Below, piece after piece: positions 1-5,459 of a DNA stretch of 5,826 bases (position 1 is the first letter of the stretch; each line of letters opens with the position of its first letter). A program made the translations under genes and the position numbers. Origin of the DNA: an uncultured Oscillospiraceae bacterium (lineage in GTDB: Bacteria; Bacillota; Clostridia; Oscillospirales; Acutalibacteraceae); contig CAJKBW010000129.1 of NCBI GenBank assembly GCA_905198295.1, forward strand, positions 1-5,826, written 5' to 3'. The notes beneath the pieces are model-generated. The model was not told the origin of the DNA and did no database searches. It saw only the letters and a program-made list of their open reading frames with translations.

Positions 1-55
1 GTTGCTTAAACAATTTTCTTTTTCAAATATTGTCTAACTTTTTGGGGTCACTTCA
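1..55. mobile_element. Terminal end of an IS3-family (IS150-group-like) insertion sequence, partial
   Basis: Read on the minus strand from base 55 towards base 1, the sequence begins TGAAGTGACCCC and continues with AAAAAGTTAGACA. This follows the pattern of IS150-group terminal inverted repeats as I remember them: TG at the tip, a C-run at positions 10-12, then GTT.GAC. The tip falls exactly where a minus-strand reading frame that looks real stops making sense, which supports an insertion point between bases 55 and 56. Only the terminus is inside the window. No transposase sequence is visible, and I cannot tell whether this is the left or right end. The target-site duplication cannot be checked because the other end is missing. 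Confidence 0.6.
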
Positions 56-134
56 TAGAGACCCTGCTGCGTTTTTTTATCGTTACACGCAGGTCATCAG
101 CCAGCTTCTCGGTAGTGTTGTTGATGATTTTCAT
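48..134 (-). pseudogene. N-terminal fragment of SNF2-type/phospholipase D-like helicase, cut by an IS
   Basis: From an ATG at 134 the minus strand reads MKIINNTTEKLADDL followed by RVTIKKRSRVS. It then runs into the insertion sequence at base 55 and stops at TGA (50-48) after two IS-derived residues. The start has a good ribosome site (AGAAGG, 6 nt away); an in-frame ATG at 140 is less likely because it lies inside that site. The N-terminus matches my memory of the long SNF2 helicases with a phospholipase D-like N-terminal domain found on clostridial mobile elements, which begin MKIINNTTE.L. Only about 26 native residues remain, with no helicase motif or catalytic residue, so the fragment is non-functional as it stands. 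The rest of the gene, if kept, should lie beyond the other end of the IS. Assignment rests on a short recalled match. Confidence 0.5.
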
Positions 135-151
135 GGGCATCCTTCTTTTCC

Positions 152-186
152 AAAAAGTGTACCTTCCTGTAAAATCGGTGTTTTTA
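152..186. repeat. Imperfect direct repeat, copy A
   Basis: This 35-nt stretch shares the exact 12-mer CTGTAAAATCGG (167-178) with copy B at 304-315. Both flanks are also similar: AAAAG plus a GTAC-containing block before the 12-mer, and GTG..TTA after it. It sits in the presumed 5' leader of the helicase fragment. It could be a recombinase or regulator binding site; the function is unknown. Confidence 0.5.
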
Positions 187-197
187 TAATCTTTTTT

Positions 198-226
198 ATT
201 TTACCACGGATTCATGCGGATTTCCA
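198..226 (-). promoter_or_regulatory. Likely promoter of the interrupted helicase gene
   Basis: On the minus strand a TGGAAA box (226-221) is followed after 17 nt by TAAAAT (203-198). The latter is preceded by TGG, giving an extended -10. The box matches are 4 of 6 and 5 of 6 with ideal spacing. Transcription would start near 191, leaving a leader of about 57 nt before the ATG at 134. The site lies between two copies of a direct repeat. Confidence 0.45.
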
Positions 227-287
227 GCACGGAATTGTGAACGATTTCGCTAATTCAAGAACGGTACGAGCTTTCACCGATAGTAAC

Positions 288-322
288 GAAAAGGTACACC
301 TTTCTGTAAAATCGGGTGCTTA
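288..322. repeat. Imperfect direct repeat, copy B
   Basis: This is the second copy of the repeat, in the same orientation as copy A and offset by 137 bases at the shared 12-mer. It overlaps the stop codon of the serine recombinase. The two copies bracket the helicase promoter, an arrangement that fits binding sites better than coincidence. No known res or att site was recognised in it. Confidence 0.5.
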
Positions 323-931
323 CAACAATTTGGCCTTTTCGTAAATTTCTGCCCGGTAGCGGAATGTGGACAGCGGCATCCCACATTCCTTTGCCGCTGC
401 CGTTCCTGTAATTTTCCCGGCTTTCCAGTTTTGATAGGCGCTGTGAAAACCAGCGGGCAACGGTTTCGGCGGTCTGCCAAAGCGGACGCCCCTTGCCTTT
501 GCTGCGGCAATACCCTCGGCCTGCCGCTGGCGGATGTTGGTGCGCTCATTTTCCGCCACAAAGGAAAGTACCTGCAACACGATGTCGCTGAGAAAGGTGC
601 CCATCAGATCTTTGCCCCGGCGGGTATCCAGCAGCGGCATATCCAGCACTACGATGTCGATGCCTTTCTCTTTCGTCAATATCCGCCACTGCTCCAAAAT
701 CTCCCCATAGTTCCTGCCCAGACGGTCGATGCTCTTGATGTAGAGCAGATCGTCCTTTTTCATTTTTCGCAGCAGGCGTTTGTATTGGGGTCGGTCAAAA
801 TCCTTGCCGGACTGCTTGTCCATGTAAATGTTTTTTTCCGGGACAGCAAGCTCCTGCAAAGCGATGCGCTGCCGGTCCTCGTTCTGGTCCTTGCTGCTAA
901 CCCGGATATATCCGTAAATAGTTCCCGCGAT
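320..931 (-). CDS. Serine recombinase (resolvase/invertase family), apparent ATC start
   Basis: This is a site-specific DNA recombinase that cuts and rejoins DNA through a serine-DNA link. Read from an ATC codon at 931 it is 203 aa and opens AGTIYGYIRVSSKDQN. That contains the catalytic Ser12 in Y-I-R-V-S and Arg10. Further on come the KSIDRLGRN active-site motif (about residues 90-98), a NERTN segment in the long helix, FGRPPKP, and a C-terminal helix-turn-helix (about residues 165-195, TAAAKECGMPLSTF). The usual small resolvase length is about 180-205 aa. The first conventional start, TTG at 859, would give 179 aa and remove the catalytic serine, so it is unlikely. A strong GGGAGGTGAG ribosome site lies 8 nt before ATC, and the upstream gene's TAA directly abuts it. 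ATG may have mutated to ATC, or ATC may work weakly. It is probably the resolvase of the surrounding mobile element. Confidence 0.85.
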   Translation of the reverse strand: MAGTIYGYIRVSSKDQNEDRQRIALQELAVPEKNIYMDKQSGKDFDRPQYKRLLRKMKKDDLLYIKSIDRLGRNYGEILEQWRILTKEKGIDIVVLDMPLLDTRRGKDLMGTFLSDIVLQVLSFVAENERTNIRQRQAEGIAAAKARGVRFGRPPKPLPAGFHSAYQNWKAGKITGTAAAKECGMPLSTFRYRAEIYEKAKLL

Positions 932-1162
932 TTATCTCACCTCCCGGCGCTTTTGCCAAACAATGTCGTACCCCAGCACATCGGCCAGCTCCACAGCCTC
1001 GCCGTAGCGCAGGCTGCCGCGTTTCAGCTTGTCTGACAAGTTGGGAACGCTGCTGCTCCAACCGTATTCGTCGGCCAGAATTTCCACAGCTTCGCTCATG
1101 GTCATGCCAGCCCGGATAATATAGGACTTGATTTCGTTTCGGTAAATCTCTTTGTTTCTCAT
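932..1162 (-). CDS. Small helix-turn-helix protein (lambda-repressor-like fold)
   Basis: This 76-aa protein begins MRNKEIYRNEIKSYIIRAG. A helix-turn-helix-like region follows at about residues 20-66, including TMSEAVEILADEYGW, LSDKLKRGSLRYGEA and VELADVLGYDIVW. The pattern resembles the short uncharacterised Cro/repressor-like proteins (DUF6471-like) found beside resolvases on clostridial elements; I recognise it from its shape only. The start is supported by AAGGAGGG about 9 nt upstream. Its stop codon TAA abuts the ATC start of the serine recombinase, and its last codons supply that gene's ribosome site, so the two are translationally coupled. A perfect dyad about 66 nt upstream could be its operator. 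Likely role: regulator or accessory DNA-binding protein of the recombinase. Confidence 0.7.
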   Translation of the reverse strand: MRNKEIYRNEIKSYIIRAGMTMSEAVEILADEYGWSSSVPNLSDKLKRGSLRYGEAVELADVLGYDIVWQKRREVR

Positions 1163-1227
1163 GGCTTATGCCCTCCTTTTTTCGTTTGCTTGGCAGTGAA
1201 GCCGGTGCGCTGGTACGTGTATCGAGT

Positions 1228-1248
1228 TCATCATTAGGCAAATGATGA
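1228..1248. promoter_or_regulatory. Perfect 8-5-8 dyad, candidate operator
   Basis: TCATCATT (1228-1235) and AATGATGA (1241-1248) form a perfect inverted repeat around a 5-nt centre (AGGCA). It lies upstream of the 76-aa helix-turn-helix gene. The size and half-site layout fit a dimeric repressor site. I found no convincing -35/-10 pair next to it, so the operator role is an inference. Confidence 0.4.
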
Positions 1249-1715
1249 TGGTTTGCGAATAACTGTTTTCTCCGCTCTTTGTGAAGCCCTGCTCACACAG
1301 GGCAAGGTTCAGCTTCACCGTTTCGCGTGGATTTTCGCGGGTTGGAATAATCACACGCCAGACAGCGTACCCTCTTCGCTATCCGGTGTATCGTGCTTTA
1401 ATGGCGTTATCAATATGAAAACGCCGGATTTTTCGCTGTTTTCACTTCCTTTGAAAATATCGCTGTATTTTTGCCGCTCTTTCCGAATGCCGTTCCTGCC
1501 CCTGGCTTTTCAGCGGCGTATTCCGGCATTGGCACGCTCTCCCGTGCTTTCAAACACATGGGGTCATGGCGCTGCTTCCCCTGCCGGGGGTATCCCATTC
1601 GGACGGTCATGTAATTTTCAAGGTGCTGTTGCCTCCCGACAAGTACAGTTTAACGAAAAATCGGGCCTGTTCCCGTATATCCAAGAGGTTGGAAAAAGGG
1701 TGCGAAAAGCGGAAA

Positions 1716-1746
1716 TTTCCACGCTTATAGAAATCTGTGCTATAAT
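1716..1746 (+). promoter_or_regulatory. Promoter of the XRE regulator gene, with palindrome over the -35
   Basis: A perfect TATAAT (1741-1746) is preceded by TGC, giving an extended -10. The best -35 is TTTCCA (1716-1721) with long 19-nt spacing, which the extended -10 could offset. Transcription would start near 1753, about 22 nt before the ATG. The perfect 10-bp palindrome GGAAATTTCC (1711-1720) overlaps the -35, a suitable place for autorepression. Confidence 0.65.
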
Positions 1747-1774
1747 GGGAAGCAGAACGAGAGGGGGCGCGGAT

Positions 1775-2617
1775 ATGAATATCAAACTGACGATCCCGGA
1801 GCGGCTTAAAGATTTGCGGACAGAGCGCAACCTGATACTGGAACAGCTTTCCGAGGCAACAGGCATTTCCCGCGCCGCCCTCGGCAAATATGAGGCGGAC
1901 GATTTCAAGGACATCAGCCCGTTCAGCATCGCGGCGCTGGCAAAGTTTTATGGGGTATCCGCCGATTACTTGATGGGATTGACAGAAAGAAAAAATCACC
2001 CAAACACAGAGCTGGATGCTCTGCATTTGGGTGACGATGCGATTGAAGTATTGAAGGCGGGGCAATTCAATCACCGGCTGCTGTCGGAGCTGATTTGCCA
2101 CAAAGATTTTCAGCGGTTGATGCTGGATGCAGAAATTTATGTTGACCGTATCGCGGATATGCGGATCAACGACATGAACACTGTGCTGGAGGCCGTGCGT
2201 CAAATGGTGCTGTCCAAGCGAGAGGATAGTGCCAACGATCTCTATCTCCGCACGCTGGAATTGGCGCAGGTGCCGGAGGAAGAATACTTCAGCCATGTGG
2301 TTTCGGATGACCTGAACGAAATACTCCGCGATATTCGGGAAGCCCACAAGACCGACAGCACAACGGCAGACGAGCCGTCCGCCGCAGCACAAGTACAGCA
2401 GCAGTTACAGACTGCCATGAACTTTGAAGGCAGCAGCGACGAAAAGAAGGCGCGGGCACTCTTGGCCACACTCGGCATTGACTACGATGCCATCACCAAA
2501 GAGCAGTTTGTCAATCTGATTGAGGTGCTGCGGCTGTCCAAGCACATGAAAAACCCCATAAATCGGCGCGGCAAAAGCAACATGACACACGGAAAAGGGA
2601 AAAGGAAGCGTAAATAG
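1775..2617 (+). CDS. XRE-family transcriptional regulator
   Basis: This is a 280-aa DNA-binding regulator. The N-terminal XRE/Cro-CI helix-turn-helix spans about residues 8-70: IPERLKDLRTERNL, then LEQLSEATGISRAALGKYE (turn and recognition helix, 22-40), then IAALAKFYGVSADYLMGLT. The remaining 200 residues are mostly helical and charged, with a Gln/Ala-rich stretch around 200-215. The very basic tail includes RRGKSN and ends GKGKRKRK. I do not recognise the C-terminal part; it may sense a ligand or mediate oligomerisation. The frame is open far upstream to 1253, but the ATG at 1775 is the real start: it has AGGGGG about 8 nt upstream, lies just after a promoter, and opens the family's usual sequence. 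It is transcribed away from the recombinase pair and ends at a strong terminator. It is likely a control gene of the mobile element. Confidence 0.85.
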   Translation: MNIKLTIPERLKDLRTERNLILEQLSEATGISRAALGKYEADDFKDISPFSIAALAKFYGVSADYLMGLTERKNHPNTELDALHLGDDAIEVLKAGQFNHRLLSELICHKDFQRLMLDAEIYVDRIADMRINDMNTVLEAVRQMVLSKREDSANDLYLRTLELAQVPEEEYFSHVVSDDLNEILRDIREAHKTDSTTADEPSAAAQVQQQLQTAMNFEGSSDEKKARALLATLGIDYDAITKEQFVNLIEVLRLSKHMKNPINRRGKSNMTHGKGKRKRK

Positions 2618-2623
2618 GCAAGA

Positions 2624-2666
2624 AAATACGCCGTATCCAGCAAAATCTGCTGAATACGGCGTATTT
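2624..2666 (+). terminator. Strong bidirectional intrinsic terminator after the XRE gene
   Basis: A 19-bp inverted repeat, AAATACGCCGTATCCAGCA (2624-2642) and its partner (2648-2666), has one mismatch and a 5-nt loop. It starts 7 nt after the XRE stop codon. On the plus strand ATTTATT ends the structure. On the minus strand the repeat ends in TTTT followed by CTT, so it could also stop read-through from the redox operon. Confidence 0.85.
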
Positions 2667-2703
2667 ATTCGTTACCCAATCCTGCCTGACAGATGCCATA
2701 ATT

Positions 2704-2721
2704 GTAATTCTTTCAAATTAC
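2704..2721. repeat. Small inverted repeat in the junction region
   Basis: GTAATT (2704-2709) and AATTAC (2716-2721) are a perfect 6-bp inverted repeat around CTTTCA, in AT-rich DNA between the XRE terminator and the GC-rich operon. It may be part of an element end or attachment site, or chance in AT-rich sequence. Confidence 0.25.
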
Positions 2722-2731
2722 TTTCTTATGA

Positions 2732-2754
2732 GCACCCACAGAATCTGCGGGGGC
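2732..2754 (-). terminator. Hairpin downstream of the redox operon, T-tract lost on the operon strand
   Basis: GCACCCACAG (2732-2741) and CTGCGGGGGC (2745-2754) form a 10-bp stem with one wobble, one mismatch and a 3-nt loop, 16 nt past the ccdA-tlpA stop. On the minus strand an A-run (ACAAAAC) precedes the stem, as in ordinary terminators. The expected T-run is replaced by TCATAAG. On the plus strand GTTTTG follows the stem. It is probably the operon's terminator, damaged or weakened. Confidence 0.5.
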
Positions 2755-2770
2755 GTTTTGTCGTTGTGGT

Positions 2771-4042
2771 TCAGGAGACCCGCTGCCCGGTCATGGTCTG
2801 GGTGACGATGCTCTCCATCATGTCGGCGGTCAGCTGACCGGTCACATAGCCGAAGACGTTGCCCTCGGTGTCGATCATGAAGGTGGTCGGGAAGGCGGAA
2901 ATGCCGTAGGCGCTGAGCACATCGCCGGTGGTGTCCATGACCACCGGGAAGGTGTAGCCGTTGTCCGACAGGAATCCGCTGACCTCGTCGATGCTGCCGT
3001 CCACGGCGCGGGGATTTTCGGCGCTGCTGGGGTTGGCGACGCCCAGCACGATCAGGTCCTCGCCGTTGCTGCCGTAAGACTCATAGAGCGACTGGATCTC
3101 GGGCATCTCGCTCTGGCAGGGGCCGCACCAGGTGGCCCAGAAGTTCAGGAACACCGTCTTGCCGCGGTATTCCGACAGGGTGTGTTCCTCGCCGTACTGG
3201 TCCACCAGCGTGAAGTCGGGGGCCGGGATGGCGTCGGGGTCGGTCTCGGGCTCCTCGGTGGGAGCGGGCGTGGCGGTGACCTGGGGCGCCGCACCGGACG
3301 AGGCCGACGGACTGCCGCCCGTCTGGGACAGCACCCCGCTGAGCCGCCCGGTGAAGCCGGTCAGCGTCATCAGACCCATCAGGATCAGCAGGACGGCGCC
3401 GATGCGGGTGGTATACCGCACGACGTTGTGGTATTTTTTGAAAAGGTCCAGCACGGTGCCGGTGAACAGTCCCACCAGCAGGAAGGGAATCACAAAGCCG
3501 AGGGTGTACACCCCGATGAGCAAAAATCCCCGCTCGGGCGCGCTGGAGGCCATGAGCAGCACGCCGGACAGCGCCGGACCCACGCAGGGCGTCCAGGCAA
3601 AGCTGAAGGTAAAGCCGAGGAGCAGCGCGGTCAGGGGGTTCATGGCCAGCCGGTTGAGGGGCAGATGGAAGCGGTGTTCGCTGTCCATCGCGCTGCTGCG
3701 GCCAAAGATGCCCAGCTGGTACAGGCCGAACACCAGGATCAGCACGCCGCTGCACCGGGTGAACAGGGTGCGGTTGCCGCTGAAGAAGCGGCCCAGCGCC
3801 GTGAAGCCCATGCCGAGCAGGAAGAAGGCGAAGCTGATGCCCAGCACAAAGAACAGGGTGTTGACCAGCACGCGGCGACGCGGATAGCGGATGGTGCCGT
3901 CCGGCTGCACCGCCGCCGTTCCGCCGGCCAGATACCCGATATACAGCGGGATGAGGGGCAGCACGCAGGGGGAAAAGACGCTGAGCAGCCCCTGCAGGAA
4001 AACGGTCACCGCCGAGATGCCGACGGACAGATCAAATCCCAT
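2771..4042 (-). CDS. CcdA/DsbD-type membrane thiol transporter fused to TlpA-like thioredoxin domain
   Basis: This 423-aa membrane protein carries reducing power outwards. Residues about 10-230 are a CcdA/DsbD transmembrane domain with about six hydrophobic segments. Its redox cysteines are Cys26 in SVFSPCVLPL and Cys153 in FAWTPCVGPAL, both in the family's conserved proline-flanked settings. A low-complexity Ser/Ala/Pro/Thr/Glu linker (about 240-272) leads to a TlpA/AhpC-type thioredoxin fold. That domain has APDFTL at 274-279, the WCGPC site at 305-309, and a cis-proline at Pro385 in AFPTTF. With six membrane passes the C-terminal domain should lie outside the cell. CcdA would take electrons from cytoplasmic thioredoxin and pass them to TlpA, which reduces extracytoplasmic disulfides; the final substrate is unknown. 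The ATG has AGGAG 7 nt upstream and overlaps the end of the Rrf2 gene by 11 nt, so translation is coupled. Confidence 0.92.
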   Translation of the reverse strand: MGFDLSVGISAVTVFLQGLLSVFSPCVLPLIPLYIGYLAGGTAAVQPDGTIRYPRRRVLVNTLFFVLGISFAFFLLGMGFTALGRFFSGNRTLFTRCSGVLILVFGLYQLGIFGRSSAMDSEHRFHLPLNRLAMNPLTALLLGFTFSFAWTPCVGPALSGVLLMASSAPERGFLLIGVYTLGFVIPFLLVGLFTGTVLDLFKKYHNVVRYTTRIGAVLLILMGLMTLTGFTGRLSGVLSQTGGSPSASSGAAPQVTATPAPTEEPETDPDAIPAPDFTLVDQYGEEHTLSEYRGKTVFLNFWATWCGPCQSEMPEIQSLYESYGSNGEDLIVLGVANPSSAENPRAVDGSIDEVSGFLSDNGYTFPVVMDTTGDVLSAYGISAFPTTFMIDTEGNVFGYVTGQLTADMMESIVTQTMTGQRVS

Positions 4043-4487
4043 CTGTCAACTCCTGTTCCGCCGCAAAGAGCGGCTTGCCCGCAAAAAGACGGTCCTCGAT
4101 ATCGGCGATGGTCACACCGGCCAGACGGCGGCGGCAGCCGGCGTCGAGATCGGCATAGATCTCATCCATCACGCCGGCCATGCCGGCACAGATGGCGCAG
4201 TTGCGGTCGGCGGCGCCGCTGTGCCAGCCGGACTCCACAAAGGCGGTGTCCACGGCGGCCGCCACCCGGTCCAGCGTGAGCTCGGCGGGGGGAACCTGGG
4301 GGCAGAAACCGCCCTCACTTCCCTCCCGGGCGCCCACCAGGCCGGCCTTTTTCAGGCGGGCCATGACCTTGCGCACCCGCGCCGCGTTGGTACAGATGTT
4401 GTCGGCCAGCGCATCGCTGGAGAGCGTGCAGCCCTTGACGCTCAGATACACCAGCGCATGGACCGCCACGCTGAAATCGCTCTTCAT
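4032..4487 (-). CDS. Rrf2-family transcriptional regulator
   Basis: This 151-aa winged-helix regulator begins MKSDFSVAVHALVYLS, the typical Rrf2 opening. The recognition helix region is ADNICTNAARVRKVMARLKKAGLV (about residues 28-51). The wing follows (EGSEGGFCPQVPPAELTLDRV, about 55-75), then an effector region. IscR, a family member, holds an Fe-S cluster with three cysteines. Here the effector region has Cys97 and Cys100 (NCAICAGM) and Cys118. Cys20, Cys32 and Cys62 lie in or near the DNA-binding part. Redox, metal or thiol sensing is therefore plausible but not shown. GGGAGG about 6 nt before ATG supports the start. It sits 33 nt after trxB and overlaps the ccdA-tlpA start, so it is transcribed inside the operon it may control. 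Confidence 0.88.
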   Translation of the reverse strand: MKSDFSVAVHALVYLSVKGCTLSSDALADNICTNAARVRKVMARLKKAGLVGAREGSEGGFCPQVPPAELTLDRVAAAVDTAFVESGWHSGAADRNCAICAGMAGVMDEIYADLDAGCRRRLAGVTIADIEDRLFAGKPLFAAEQELTDGI

Positions 4488-4520
4488 GCCGTTCCTCCCG
4501 TTGCGTACCGGGAAGCGGCG

Positions 4521-5444
4521 TCACGCCCGGTTCCCGGCCAGATATTCCTCGATATAATGTGCGGCAACGGCACCGTCCGCGGCGGCTGTCAGGATCTGAC
4601 GGACCGGTTTGCGGCGCACGTCGCCCACCGCGTAGACGCCGGGCAGCGATGTCCGGGTGGTCTCGTCGGCGATCAGGTAGCCCGCCTCGTCGGTTTCGAG
4701 CTGCCCGCGGAACAGAGCGGTCTCGGGCCGGCGCCCGACGGCGACAAACAGGCCGTCCACCGGCAGGGTGCTTTCCTCCCCCGTGACCTTGTTGCGCAGG
4801 ACCAGGCCGGTGAGCCGGTCATCGCCCTGCAGCGCCTTGACCTCGGTGTTCCATACAATATTTACACCATTTTCCCGGAGCTTGTCAAGGTAAACGGCAG
4901 AGGCCCGCAGCGCGTCCCGCCGATGGATCAGCGTCACACGCCCGGCCAGCCGGGCCAGCGTCAGGGCATCGCCGACGGCGGTGTTGCCGCCGCCCACGAT
5001 CGCCACTTCCCGCCCGCGGTAGAGCATCCCGTCGCAGGTGGCGCAGTAGCTCACCCCGCGGCCCCGCAGAGCCGCCTCGCCGGGGACGCCCAGTTCCCGG
5101 GCTTCGGCGCCGGTGGCCACCACCACCGTGCGCCCCAGGAAGGTGCCGCGGTCGGTCTCCACCCGCTTGGGGGACTCGGTCAGCGCAACCTCGCGGACTT
5201 CGGCCAGCACCGTCCGGGCGCCGAAGCGCTGGGCCTGGCGCTGCATCTTCTCGCCCAGTTCAAACCCGTCCACCCCGTCCTCAAAGCCGGGGTAATTCTC
5301 CACCGTGCCGGTGGTGGCCATCTGGCCGCCGGCGGAGAGCCGCTCCAGCACCAGGACCGACAGACCTGCCCGCGCCGCATAGAGCGCGGCCGTGTAGCCG
5401 CCGGGTCCCCCGCCGAGCACCAGTACATCAACCGCGTTGTTCAT
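4521..5444 (-). CDS. trxB: Thioredoxin reductase (NADPH-dependent flavoprotein)
   Basis: This 307-aa low-molecular-weight thioredoxin reductase moves electrons from NADPH through FAD and a dithiol to thioredoxin in the cytoplasm. The FAD-binding motif GGGPGG is at residues 11-16, followed by GGQM and ENYPGF (49-54). The redox site is CATCD (134-138). The NADPH motif is GGGNTAVGDA (151-160), with HRRD (174-177) and a following Arg typical of NADPH preference. The C-terminal FAD motif is VYAVGD (270-275). Length and domain order are normal for the family. AAGGAGG about 6 nt upstream fixes the start. It lies 15 nt after trxA, its expected electron acceptor. The next genes are the Rrf2 regulator and the membrane thiol transporter, so reduced thioredoxin here probably also feeds the outward relay. 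Confidence 0.95.
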   Translation of the reverse strand: MNNAVDVLVLGGGPGGYTAALYAARAGLSVLVLERLSAGGQMATTGTVENYPGFEDGVDGFELGEKMQRQAQRFGARTVLAEVREVALTESPKRVETDRGTFLGRTVVVATGAEARELGVPGEAALRGRGVSYCATCDGMLYRGREVAIVGGGNTAVGDALTLARLAGRVTLIHRRDALRASAVYLDKLRENGVNIVWNTEVKALQGDDRLTGLVLRNKVTGEESTLPVDGLFVAVGRRPETALFRGQLETDEAGYLIADETTRTSLPGVYAVGDVRRKPVRQILTAAADGAVAAHYIEEYLAGNRA

Positions 5445-5459
5445 GGCTGCCTCCTTGTC

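Larger units (their letters stand above)
1163..1774. other. About 610-base region without a convincing gene
   Basis: This stretch separates the minus-strand HTH/recombinase pair from the plus-strand XRE gene. It holds the dyad at 1228-1248 and a hairpin with two levels: GTGAAGC (1281-1287) with GCTTCAC (1312-1318) outside, and GCCCTG (1286-1291) with CAGGGC (1298-1303) inside. The XRE promoter lies at its right end. Several short open frames run on the minus strand: 1610-1410 (66 aa, or 39 aa from an ATG at 1529 with a GGGAG site), 1509-1351 (no usable start) and 1354-1166 (GTG start). None resembles a known family and they overlap in different frames. The region may be non-coding (for example transfer or replication signals) or a decayed gene. 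Confidence 0.4.

Noticed and set aside
43..77. Hairpin GGGTCAC/GAGACCC followed by a T-run as a plus-strand terminator
   Set aside because: The T-run is 7 nt away, the stem straddles the IS boundary, and no plus-strand gene precedes it. It is probably coincidental.
1166..1354. 62-aa minus-strand frame with GTG start
   Set aside because: It has no clear ribosome site or family, and its end runs through the dyad and up to the next gene's ribosome site. It is noted only as part of the gene-poor region.
1253..1774. N-terminal extension of the XRE frame upstream of 1775
   Set aside because: The frame is merely open. It has no ribosome site or domain, it spans the XRE promoter, and family-like sequence starts only at 1775.
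1607..2392. 261-aa minus-strand frame opposite the XRE gene
   Set aside because: It is a shadow of the XRE coding sequence, with no domain or ribosome site.
3182..4279. Long plus-strand frames opposite ccdA-tlpA (also 3132-3887)
   Set aside because: They are antisense shadows of a GC-rich gene. Their sequence is rich in Gln, Gly, Arg and His, with no recognisable domain.
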